64,000 nt of DNA, from positions 620,001 through 684,000 of the forward strand of contig CAVXHV010000005.1 in NCBI GenBank assembly GCA_963761445.1. Reading direction: 5' to 3'. The translations under genes and the position numbers were made by a program. Below are positions 18,441-27,389 of this stretch, piece by piece. How positions within the stretch are numbered: the first letter of the stretch is position 1; each line of letters starts with the position of its first letter. This DNA is from CAVXHV01 sp963761445 (GTDB lineage: Bacteria; Planctomycetota; Planctomycetia; Isosphaerales; Isosphaeraceae). A model generated the notes under the pieces. It was not told where the DNA came from, made no database searches, and worked only from the letters and a program-made list of their open reading frames with translations.

Positions 18441-19417
18441 ATGAATTCTACCCAGATTACTGAGCCGACGGTCTCTGATCTCGACGAACTTGTTTCTCTC
18501 TCGAATCGGTTGATCGAAAACATCGCACTTGTTGTCCTTGGCAAAACCGAGGTGATCCGGCTTGCGGTGGTTGCGCTCTTCGCGGAAGGACATATCTTGA
18601 TCGAGGACGTACCCGGCGTGGGCAAAACCCTGCTGGCACGGGCAATTGCCGCCAGTCTCGACTGTTCATTCCGGCGAATCCAGTTCACTCCGGACTTGCT
18701 CCCTTCCGATATCCTGGGCTCGAGCATCTATCATGCTCCTTCCGGCGAATTTGTGTTCAAGCCCGGCCCGGTCTTCGCGAACGTGATCCTGGCCGACGAG
18801 ATCAACCGGACGACTCCACGAACCCAGAGTGCATTGCTGGAGGCGATGAGTGACCGCCAGGCGTCGATCGAGGGGCATACGTATCCACTCTTGCCTCCCT
18901 TCATCGTGCTGGCGACCCAGAACCCCTATGAATTCGAGGGGACTTACGTGCTGCCCGAGAGCCAGCTTGACCGGTTCATGCTCCGGCTGCGGATGGGCTA
19001 CCCGGTACGCTCGGAGGAGCGCCGGCTTGTCGCGAACCACCGTGAAGGAGAGCCGGTCGACAGGTTGGGCGCGGTCTTGAGCGCGAGCGACGTGCTACAG
19101 GTTCAGCGGGGTGTGCGTGCGATCCAGGTTGACGATTCGATTACCGATTATCTGCTCGACATCGTGCATGCGACGCGTCGCAGCGAAGATTTGCACGTGG
19201 GTGTGAGCACGCGCGGGCGCTGACGCTTTACCGTGCGGTGCAGAGCCTTGCTCTGGTTTCGGGCCGCGGATATGTGATTCCGGACGATATCAAGGCACTA
19301 GCAGTTTCCGTGCTGGCGCACCGGGTTGTGGGGAAATCATTTCTTCAGGCAGGCGAGTTTGGGGCTTCCGAAGCGATTATCCGGGACATCGTTGACCGCA
19401 CCCGGGTGCCGTCGTGA
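18441..19417 (+). CDS. MoxR-family AAA+ ATPase (one frameshift)
   Basis: Chaperone-like ATPase that usually works with the DUF58 protein encoded next to it. Walker A (EDVPGVGKTLLARA, about residue 60), Walker B (VILADEINR), and the sensor region ATQNPYEFEGTYVLPESQLDRF are intact. The frame ends early at 19221 after VSTRG; restoring one G in the GGG at about 19215-19217 gives STRGALTLYRAV and runs on in register to TGA at 19417, the normal MoxR length of about 325 residues. First gene of a three-gene operon with DUF58 and a TgpA-like protein. Confidence 0.88.
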
Positions 19418-19475
19418 TTGGTGGCGAGGCTCGAAAGCGGCGGGCTTGCGTTGCCCGGAAGAGAAGAGGCCGCAA

Positions 19476-20894
19476 ATGAACGGCGACGAGAAGCCTCGAT
19501 CGCGGCGGACGCAGGGCCGGCTGAGCCGACTGGCTCGCGGCGCTTTAGGCGTGCTCTGGCCGAGCCAGCGGCAGATCCTCACTCGCGAGGGGTTCATCTA
19601 TTTCTGGGTGGCGGTCGGGCTGCTGGCGGCGGGACTGTTGCACCAGGTCAACCTCATCTTGCTCGTATTCACGCTCTCCGCCGGTCCGTTCGGGGCTTCG
19701 ATCTTTGGCGGACGAGCGATGCTGCATCGGCTTTCCGTGCGCCGCCGGCTTCCCTCCTTCGTCTTTTCAGGCGAGCGGCTGGTCATCGATTACACGGTGG
19801 AAAACGGGCGGCGGTGGTTCGCCAGCCTGGCCGTGTTTCTGGATGACAGTCTGGTGCCGATCGAGTCTTCGCCGCCGGGAGCGACCAGCGTCACACCGGG
19901 CGTGTTCTTTGCCCGCATAGCCGGTCGTGACCGCCTTCACAAGCGCTGGCAATCCAGGAGCCCGTCCCGGGGCAAGTACCAGCTTCGCGATCTTGATCTG
20001 GGCACCCGTGCACCATTTGGACTGGTCGAGCACCGCGTGACGATCGGAATTCCGGATCAGATGACCGTGTACCCGAGGATCGGGCACCTGACCCGCCGCT
20101 GGTTCCAGATCCAGCGGCCGGCGACGGAAAACCGACAGGGCCAGCGCCACGATCGTTCGGCGCAGCAGGTCGAGTATCATGGACTGCGCAATTACCGCTC
20201 GGGTGACAGCCCGCGGTGGATCCATTGGCGAACTTCAGCGCGGCGCGGCGAGCTGATGGTCAAGGAGTTCGAGCACCAGAACGAGCAGGACCTGGCAATT
20301 CTGATCGACCCGTGGCTGCCCCCGTCCCGTGCCAGCGTCGAGCAGAGAGAAACCGTCGAGCAGGCAATCTCGTTCGCGGCCACCCTTTGCATCGAGACCG
20401 CCCGTCATCACGGGCGCAGGATCATTCTGGGCTGGACCGGGGACCCGCCGGGTGTACGACAGGGACCCGCCTCGGTCAAGCTGTTGCACGAGCTTCTGGA
20501 ACAGCTCGCGGTGATGATGCCGGTAACTGAAGGTGGGCTGGCCGCGTTATTTGACATCATGCCGCCGGCCGCGTTGCGTGAAGCACTTCTGGTCATTGTT
20601 TCCACGCGTTCGATCAATCTGATCGAAGAGGCGGAACGATCGTCGCGGTTTTCGGGGACATCGGCCCGGGGCCTGCTGGGTCGGGTTTTGATGCTGAATG
20701 CGACGCAGGGAGATCTCTCCTCGCTCTTTCAGTTTGACGACGAGACCGCTCGCGACCTGCTCCAGCAGCGCCAGAGCAGTGCGATCAAGGACCGGCGGCA
20801 GAGCCAGGCTGATCGGCGGCGTGGATTGAGCGGCAGCCTTGACCCTTCGGAAGCGACCCAGTCGACCCACGACTCTGGAGAGGACCAGCCGTGA
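19476..20894 (+). CDS. DUF58 domain protein with vWA-like fold
   Basis: Membrane-anchored partner of MoxR ATPases. From the ATG at 19476 (GAAGAGG upstream) there are two adjacent hydrophobic segments (residues about 35-75), a beta-rich region, and the DUF58 signature EYHGLRNYRSGDSPRWIHW at about residues 237-255 with the following MVKEFEHQNEQDLAILIDPW, whose DPW sits at the vWA MIDAS position. Length 472 residues. The C-terminus is charged and Ser/Gln-rich. The stop overlaps the next start (GTGA at 20891-20894), so the two are translationally coupled. Confidence 0.85.
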   Translation: MNGDEKPRSRRTQGRLSRLARGALGVLWPSQRQILTREGFIYFWVAVGLLAAGLLHQVNLILLVFTLSAGPFGASIFGGRAMLHRLSVRRRLPSFVFSGERLVIDYTVENGRRWFASLAVFLDDSLVPIESSPPGATSVTPGVFFARIAGRDRLHKRWQSRSPSRGKYQLRDLDLGTRAPFGLVEHRVTIGIPDQMTVYPRIGHLTRRWFQIQRPATENRQGQRHDRSAQQVEYHGLRNYRSGDSPRWIHWRTSARRGELMVKEFEHQNEQDLAILIDPWLPPSRASVEQRETVEQAISFAATLCIETARHHGRRIILGWTGDPPGVRQGPASVKLLHELLEQLAVMMPVTEGGLAALFDIMPPAALREALLVIVSTRSINLIEEAERSSRFSGTSARGLLGRVLMLNATQGDLSSLFQFDDETARDLLQQRQSSAIKDRRQSQADRRRGLSGSLDPSEATQSTHDSGEDQP

Positions 20895-23161
20895 ACAGCT
20901 ACCTGGTATACCGAGGGAGCTGCTACCTGATGCTCTTTGTCGCCACCATGGCGCTCGTCGGCGACAGCCCCGAGGGACAGTTCGCCAAGCTGCTGGCGAT
21001 GGTTGTCGCGGTCGCGGGGGCTGTTGCGTTCTATGGTGTCGATCGAAAACAGTTCCTGGTGCTGCCGCGGCAGGTGGCCAATGTGCTGGCGATCGCGACG
21101 CTGGGCGTTCTGTACTTCGAGCACAGGATGGATGAGACGCAGCGGATTCCGGCGCTGGCCCACTGGCTGGTCTACCTTCAACTGATCAAGTATTTCCTTC
21201 CCAAGACGGCCGAAGACGACTGGTTCCTATTCTTGCTGGGACTCATCCAGGTATTGATCGGTTCGGTTGTCAACCAGAGCGACCAGGTTGGCACCTGGCT
21301 GTTTCTGTGGGCCATGCTTGCGATCTGGGTGCTGGGGCAGTTCTTCCTGCAGCGCGAAGCTCTTCGATTCTCGGGCAAAGCAGTTTCAGCCCGCACGCCG
21401 TGGCAGGGAGCTCACCGGGAATTCCAGGCTCCTTCGGTCGATCCTTATCGAGGGCTCTTTGATTTTCCGTACGTGGCCGCAACCGCGAGAGTGATGGTCA
21501 CCACATTAGCCCTTGGAGGGTTGTTCTTCGTGGTGCTGCCCCGCCAGGGCGGCGCGACCCGGAATCAGTCCGGGTCTCCGATGGCGCGGCATCTCTCGGG
21601 TTTCGACGAGGAAGTGCAGCTCGGCCAGCTTGGCGAAATACTCGAGAACGATTCGGTGGTCATGATCGTCCAGCTCACGGACGAGAACGGCGACGTCATC
21701 CAGCTTGAAGAAGAGCCGCTCTGGCGTGGCGTTACCATGCTGCACTACGAGGGGGGGCGGTGGATCCGCCAGGCCAAAGGGACACAGGCGGTCGTCAGTT
21801 TCAAACGTGACAAGCGGCTCAAGGGTAAACTCATCCGCCAGCGGATCAAGCTCGAGCCGATTGATTCGCCGACGTTGTTCGGGATCCGTCCCATCTTGAA
21901 CGCGGTCTCCGTACTTGATCGTTCTCAGCCGAGCTTATCCAACAACGACGGCACACTCTTTCGCTCCGATCTCTTAAGCGGCGAATACGATTATGAGGTG
22001 ACCTCCGATCGCGACCCCGAGGGCTACCAGATTCACGAGTCACCGCCGCCGAGCGAAAAAGACGATGTGTTCCTGTCGATGCCTGCCGGCTTGCGAGAGA
22101 AGCTGAAGGCGATTGCCGAGCCGATTGTCGCGGGCATCGATCCGCAGCGGTCTGACGCCGTGAAAGCGCGCGCGCGGGCGCTCGAGGCATACTTGCGGGA
22201 ATCGGGTCAGTTCAGTTACACGCTGCAGATGGACGTATTCAACCGGAAGCTCGATCCGGTCGAGGATTTCCTGGTCAACCGCAAGGCGGGGCATTGTGAG
22301 TATTTTGCGAGTGCGCTGGCCCTGTTGCTGCGGTCGGTGGGCATCCGATCTCGAATCGTCAACGGCTTCAAGGGAGGTGACTGGAACGAGTTGACGAAAG
22401 ACTTGAACGTGCGGCAGAAGCATGCCCATAGCTGGGTGGAGGCGTACGTGGGGCACTCGAACAGCCCCGACTCGCTCCCGCTGTGGGTCACTCTCGATCC
22501 CACGCCGGTCGCCGCGCGACAGAAATCGATTGCCCGAGTCGGCGGCCTGGCCGGAAACTTCCGGCCCCTCACCGATTCGCTGCGCCATATCTGGATCTTC
22601 TACGTCGTCGGCTACGATGCAGAACGGCAAGACAAGTTGATCTACGCGCCGATGCGCACGATTGCCAGTGAGATAAAGACTCGATTCGTGAATTTGGGCG
22701 CGCAATTGCGGAGGTGGTTCGCGAATATCTTTCATTTTGAGAACATCGAGTCGTTCATCAGTCCACGAGGATTCTTTGTCTCGTTCTTTGTATTACTTCT
22801 ATTAGCCGGTGCGGTGAAAGTCGGGTCCGACTGGTTCCGGCGCATGGTGCGCTCGCTGCGAGGCCCAATTCCCGACTCGGCCTTGCTGATCTCGGGTACT
22901 CTCTTCTACCGGCGGTTGACGGAGATGCTCGCAGAACTCGAGCTCAAGCGGCTGCCGACCGAAACTCAGAGCGAGTTTGCCAACCGAGCCCAACAATACC
23001 TGTCCGCCCGTGGAGCGGAGGACAACTCGGTCTCGGATATTCCTCGTGAAGTTGTCGACGCTTTCTATCAGGTTCGCTTTGGTCATCTCCAGCTCGAGCC
23101 CGAGTCTCTGGAAACGATTGATAACCAGCTCGACGCACTGGAAACGCGTTTGAAGGTATAG
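20891..23161 (+). CDS. TgpA-like transmembrane transglutaminase
   Basis: Membrane protein of 756 residues: six hydrophobic segments at the N-terminus (DUF3488), a large extracytoplasmic transglutaminase-like domain, one C-terminal membrane segment (FFVSFFVLLLLAGAV) and a DUF4129-like cytoplasmic tail. The Cys-His-Asp triad is visible: RKAGHCEYFASALA, KHAHSWVEAYV and WVTLDPTP. TgpA-type proteins are thought to modify or process envelope peptides or proteins. The GTG start overlaps the DUF58 stop. MoxR, DUF58 and TgpA together are a widespread envelope-maintenance set. Confidence 0.87.
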   Translation: MNSYLVYRGSCYLMLFVATMALVGDSPEGQFAKLLAMVVAVAGAVAFYGVDRKQFLVLPRQVANVLAIATLGVLYFEHRMDETQRIPALAHWLVYLQLIKYFLPKTAEDDWFLFLLGLIQVLIGSVVNQSDQVGTWLFLWAMLAIWVLGQFFLQREALRFSGKAVSARTPWQGAHREFQAPSVDPYRGLFDFPYVAATARVMVTTLALGGLFFVVLPRQGGATRNQSGSPMARHLSGFDEEVQLGQLGEILENDSVVMIVQLTDENGDVIQLEEEPLWRGVTMLHYEGGRWIRQAKGTQAVVSFKRDKRLKGKLIRQRIKLEPIDSPTLFGIRPILNAVSVLDRSQPSLSNNDGTLFRSDLLSGEYDYEVTSDRDPEGYQIHESPPPSEKDDVFLSMPAGLREKLKAIAEPIVAGIDPQRSDAVKARARALEAYLRESGQFSYTLQMDVFNRKLDPVEDFLVNRKAGHCEYFASALALLLRSVGIRSRIVNGFKGGDWNELTKDLNVRQKHAHSWVEAYVGHSNSPDSLPLWVTLDPTPVAARQKSIARVGGLAGNFRPLTDSLRHIWIFYVVGYDAERQDKLIYAPMRTIASEIKTRFVNLGAQLRRWFANIFHFENIESFISPRGFFVSFFVLLLLAGAVKVGSDWFRRMVRSLRGPIPDSALLISGTLFYRRLTEMLAELELKRLPTETQSEFANRAQQYLSARGAEDNSVSDIPREVVDAFYQVRFGHLQLEPESLETIDNQLDALETRLKV

Positions 23162-23265
23162 TGATTTTTTGTTTAGTCAGGCGATCGCCGCGGCGCAAGA
23201 GAATAAGCGTTTGCACCCCTTGAGCGCGGCATTGCGGCAGGGTGCTTGGTCTAGAGGATTCAGGG

Positions 23266-24287
23266 ATGCGTGTGGGAATCGTCGGTTTTGCCGGAAGCGG
23301 GAAGAGCACGCTGTTTGAGCTGCTCACGGGAACTACCCCGGACCCTGGTAGAGTTCATTCGGGGCAGGCGGGAATTGCCACCCTTCGCGACGGGCGGCTG
23401 GATTACCTGGCGTCGCTGCACAATCCCAAGAAGGTGACGCCGGCTTCGGTCGAGTTTCTCGACACGCCTGGTCTGTTACCTGGCACTCACGCCGATAACC
23501 CCCAGCGGCTGGCCTTGATCCGCGAAGGGGATGCGCTGCTGATTGTCTTGAACGGCTTCTCCGGCCAAGACTCGGCAGCTCAGCTCGCTTTATTCCGCGA
23601 TGAAATGCTCTTTGCCGATCTCAGTGTCGTGACGACTCGCGTCGAGCGGTTGGAAGCCAGTCTGAAAAAACCTCGGCCCGACCGAGAACTGGTTGCGAAG
23701 GAGCTGGAGATTGTCAAGGCTGTGCGCGGGGTCCTGGAAGAAGGCAAGACCGTCGCCTCGCTCGACCTTTCGGCGGAAGACAAGAAGCCTCTTCGCTCAT
23801 TCGGCCTGTTGACCGACAAGCCCGACGTGGTGGTTCTGAACAACGTCCAGGGAGAGCAGGTTCCTGACGCGCTCGGAGGCGTTGCCCGAGGAGCACTGGC
23901 GATTGACGCGAAGCTCGAACTCGAGCTTTCGCAACTCGATGCCGAAGAACGTGCCGCATTCATGACGGACATGGGTGTCGGTGAGCTGGGCAAGGATCGA
24001 ATCATCCGCCAAGCCTACGATGCTGTCGGTATCATCACGTTCTTTACTGCGGGCGATCCCGAAGTACGGGGCTGGAACCTCGAGCGGGCGCCACTGCGGT
24101 TGCCGCCGCCGGCAAGATCCACACCGACTTGGCCAAAGGATTCATTCGCGCCGAAGTCACTGCCTACGATGATCTTTACGCGGCTGGTTCGGTCAAGGAA
24201 GCCAAGGCCAGGCATCAGCAACGCCTGGAAGGGAAGGACTACGTGATCAAGGACGGTGACGTCGTCTATTTCCGCAGCGCCGTTTGA
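23266..24287 (+). CDS. YchF-like / DUF933 P-loop ATPase with TGS domain (one frameshift)
   Basis: Obg-like ATPase relative. P-loop GFAGSGKSTLFELLTG at the N-terminus, switch II DTPGLLPG, the YchF-type specificity motif (VVVLNNVQGE, N-x-x-E rather than NKxD, consistent with ATP preference) and the DUF933/TGS C-terminus. The frame breaks at about 24087 after WNLERG; adding one G to the GGG there restores the family ending (GKIHTDLAKGFIRAEV and VIKDGDVVYFRS) to TGA at 24287. Compared with housekeeping YchF the P-loop region differs, so this is probably the second, DUF933-type paralogue. Role in translation or redox stress is only a family-level guess. Confidence 0.82.
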
Positions 24288-24730
24288 GCTGCAGCCGGCG
24301 AGATGTTGGGAGTTCGCAGGAGCATACCCGAAGACAGGGCCATATTTCGTCTGGGGAGAGCGTCGCGATTGGCCCGCCAGAGTGCGTCAGCCAGGTCGAT
24401 TGTGCCGTAGACGCGAGACGCGACGTCCTCGATCGATTCCCTGGGCAGGGTGATCGTGAAGGCTGAGCGAGGGTTGTGCGCGGAAGCAGTCTTTTGTGCT
24501 GGAATCTTGCTCTTTCGAGGTCCCTGGGGTACGCGCACGGTAACATTGCTCTGCGCGTTCTGGGTGCTGCGAAGGGCCCCAGGCACGGAGGAACCTGCTC
24601 TGGGCTGCCGCGTGGATGAGCGAGGCCGGTGTAGCTGGGTGCGCGGCAAGTCGCGCTGAAACAGGGCGACAGCGAAGAAGCATACGATCAAAACGCTCAA
24701 AACGATGCTAGGTCCTGCTTGGCGGCTCAT
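24266..24730 (-). CDS. Membrane-anchored protein with LysM-like C-terminal domain
   Basis: From the ATG at 24730 the 154-residue product has one membrane anchor (VLSVLIVCFFAVALF), a basic Pro/Ser/Gln-rich linker and a C-terminal domain reading FTITLPRESIEDVASRVYG...LWRANRD...LSSGMLLRTP, which follows the LysM layout (start strand, iA.r.yG, aN, l..G..L.iP). It may bind peptidoglycan glycan chains in the periplasm. The 3' end overlaps the converging YchF-like gene by 22 bases. Confidence 0.6.
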   Translation of the reverse strand: MSRQAGPSIVLSVLIVCFFAVALFQRDLPRTQLHRPRSSTRQPRAGSSVPGALRSTQNAQSNVTVRVPQGPRKSKIPAQKTASAHNPRSAFTITLPRESIEDVASRVYGTIDLADALWRANRDALPRRNMALSSGMLLRTPNISPAAAQTALRK

Positions 24731-25168
24731 GGCTTTCGACTGTTGGAGAACGCTCAGATGCAAAACAGCAAGCCGTAATCGCAAGGATCGACGGGAATTC
24801 GCTTCAACTTGATTGATTCCGGCTTGATTGGCCCTTTTCTCTAACCTGGCGGTGAACTCTGCGCACTCGGAAGCGTAGAGATGAAGGTGGGAGTTGGCCT
24901 GCGGTGTATGGTTGGATGGCGTGTGATTTCACAGCCAGAAGATTGGTCAAGCCGTAGCGAAAAGTCCGAAAATAGGGATGCAGGCGCGACTCAGGTTGTG
25001 TGCCGGGGTTGGCTGAAAGGGAGCGTAACTGGCGATGCGCTGGTGTCGATCCGATTAATTACGGGTCGTTGATGCCCTTGTCCCCTAAGGATATCGCGGC
25101 TAAGATGAAAAAGACTGAGTTTGGACTCTGATCAGATCGAATGGATCTCAAATCAGGAACAGAACTCC
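24731..25168. other. Gene-free stretch between LysM-like protein and Prc protease genes
   Basis: Four hundred and thirty-eight bases. I see no convincing gene, RNA, strong hairpin or consensus promoter. A 63-residue frame at 24881-25072 has no family resemblance and no ribosome site and was not accepted. Confidence 0.5.
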
Positions 25169-27239
25169 ATGCCCCGAGTTGCATTTCGGCCCTTGGTTTT
25201 GATCGGGATTCTGGCTTTGATGGCGGTGGTGGTTGGGGCTCAAGCTCCCGCCCCTCAGTCGGAAGATCAGGAAACTGCCCGCGTTGTGGTGCAGCTTCTC
25301 GAGCGGATTCACATCGCTCGTCCCCAGATCGATGACGCAATCGCGGCCAAGTGGTGCGACAACTTCATCAAAGAGCTGGATCCGGCCAAATACTACTTTC
25401 TCAAAGCCGACGTTGAGGAATTCAAGAAGGAAGCCAACACCCTCGACGACCAGATCAAAGAGGGAAACGTGGATTTCGCCAAGAAGGTGCTCGCTCGCTA
25501 TTTGACGCGTCAAGACGAGCGGTTCAAGACCCAGATGGATCTGCTCAAGGAAAAGTACGATTTCACGGTCGATGAATACCTATCGGACGACACCGAGAAG
25601 ATGGATTTTCCGGTCGACAAAGCCGAGGCTGATGCCCGGCTGCGCAAGAAAGTGAAATTCGACTTGCTGTACTCGAAAGTCGTCGAGGATGTGAGCGACG
25701 AAGAGGCGGTGAGGAAGTGGACGATCCGTTACAGAGATCGTAACAGGCAAGCCCACCAGATCGATTCCGGCGAGCTGCTGCAAGCGTACTTGACGAACCT
25801 GACCCGGGCGTTTGACCCCCACTCTGCGTATCTGGGGCCCAAAGACTGGGAGGACATGTACAACCAGCAGCTTCATCTGTCTCTCGAAGGAATTGGCGCC
25901 CAGCTTCGGTCGGAGGATGGATATGCCATCGTGACCGAGATCGTGCCCGGGATGGCCGCCGACAAGGACGGCCGGCTGCAGCCGGAAGACAAGATCATCG
26001 GCGTCGAGAAGGACGGTGAAACGATCGACCTGGTCGAGAAGAAGCTGAACGATGTGGTCCGCTACATCCGGGGGCCGCGGCACCAAAGTGCGGCTCATTG
26101 TCCAACCGGATGGAACCAAGGAAAAGCGGATTTATGAGCTCACTCGGCAGAGAATCGAGCTGAAGGAACAGCACGCCAAGAGCAAGGTGATCGAGGCCAA
26201 GGCCGACAATGGCAAGGCGCTGAAGATCGGCGTCATCAGTCTGCCTGCCTTTTACGGCGACACCACGGCGATTCTCCGCGGCGATCAGGATGCCGTCAGT
26301 GCGACCACGGACTGCCGCAGGATATTGACCGAGTACCGGGCAAACGGTATCGACGCAGTCGTGGTGGATCTGCGTCAGAACGGCGGCGGACTGCTCGACG
26401 AAGCCAAGACCGTTTCGGGGCTGTTCATCGATACCGGCCCCGTCGTTCAGGTCAAGGAACTGGGGGGCATCAGGCATCACGACGATGACGAAGAAGGAAC
26501 CGCGTGGGATGGCCCGCTCGTCGTCTTGATCGACAAGTTCAGTGCCAGTGCGTCGGAGATCTTCGCCGGCGTGATCCGCGATTACAACCGAGGATTGATC
26601 ATCGGCGATTCCAGTACTTTCGGCAAAGGCACCGTGCAGCAGATCGTGATGATCGGGGAACACATGCGTCATCGCGGGACCGGTTCATCCAACCGGGGCG
26701 TCCTCAAACTGACCATTCAGCAGTTCTATCGCGCCAACGGCGAGAGCACGCAGATCAAAGGCGTTCCGCCCCACATCCACATTCCTTCGATGAATGATCA
26801 CCGAGATTTCGGCGAAGGGAAGATGGACAACAGGCTAGACTTCGACAAGATTGGCGACCTGGCTCACGATGATTATCACCGGGTCCCCGCCGACCTGGTT
26901 AGTGTCCTCGAGAAACGTTCGCTGGAACGACGGCAAGCCGATCCCAAGTTCAAGAAGCTCGACGAGCAGATCCAGAAGTTCATCGAGCGGAAGGCCCGGC
27001 ATTCGATTTCGCTGAACGAGGCGAAGTTCCGATCGGAATACGTTCCTGAAGATCCCGAGGAAAAAGCGGCCGACGAAAAGGCCAAGAAGGCTCTCAAGAA
27101 GAAGAAGTACACCGAACGCGAGGTGTGGACCTCTGATTTCTACAACGACGAGGTCATTCACATCGTGTGCGACTACTTGACCCTGGGATCAAAAGTCCTG
27201 GCGTCGGCCCCTGAGCGTGCTCGAATTGCCGGGCAGTGA
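25169..27239 (+). CDS. Carboxy-terminal processing protease Prc/Tsp, S41 family (one frameshift)
   Basis: Periplasmic PDZ protease of about 690 residues. Signal peptide (LVLIGILALMAVVVGAQA), N-terminal Prc-type helical region (FDPHSAYLGPKDWEDM), PDZ domain (IGAQLRSEDGYAIVTEIVPG), then the S41 core with the Ser-Lys dyad: SASASEIFAG (Ser) and STFGKGTVQ (Lys). The C-terminus is Lys-rich (KKALKKKKYTE) and DUF3340-like. The frame breaks at about 26070 in a run of five G; removing one G joins YIRG to RGTKVRLIVQPDG. The ATG at 25169 was chosen because it begins the signal peptide. Confidence 0.85.
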
Positions 27240-27262
27240 TTTTGATGGGGCCGGCCGATTGG

Positions 27263-27375
27263 AGACCTTCGGTCTGGCGGGGAGGGCGGGGTCGGAGACC
27301 CGCGCCCAACCGAAAGGAAATCCCTTCGCGGAGCGAAGGGCGACTATGAGTCGGGGTCGGTGACCCGCGGCCAAC
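27263..27375. repeat. Intergenic repeat pair and hairpins between converging genes
   Basis: Two near-identical 23-base words, GGGGTCGGAGACCCGCGCCC(AAC) at 27288-27310 and the GGTGACCCGCGG variant at 27353-27375, flank a perfect hairpin CCCTTCGC-GGA-GCGAAGGG (27322-27340). A smaller hairpin AGACC-TTC-GGTCT is at 27263-27275. Neither hairpin is followed by a T-run, so a canonical terminator is not supported, but a bidirectional terminator between prc and the converging heme-protein gene is plausible. The direct repeat looks like a dispersed family. Confidence 0.5.
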
Positions 27376-27389
27376 GAGAGTGATGCCTT

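Noticed and set aside
24881..25072. Plus-strand frame of 63 codons
   Set aside because: No ribosome site, no family, no neighbours suggesting a small gene.
27263..27340. Hairpins considered as canonical intrinsic terminators
   Set aside because: Stable stems but no T-run on either strand, so only a possible terminator is reported.
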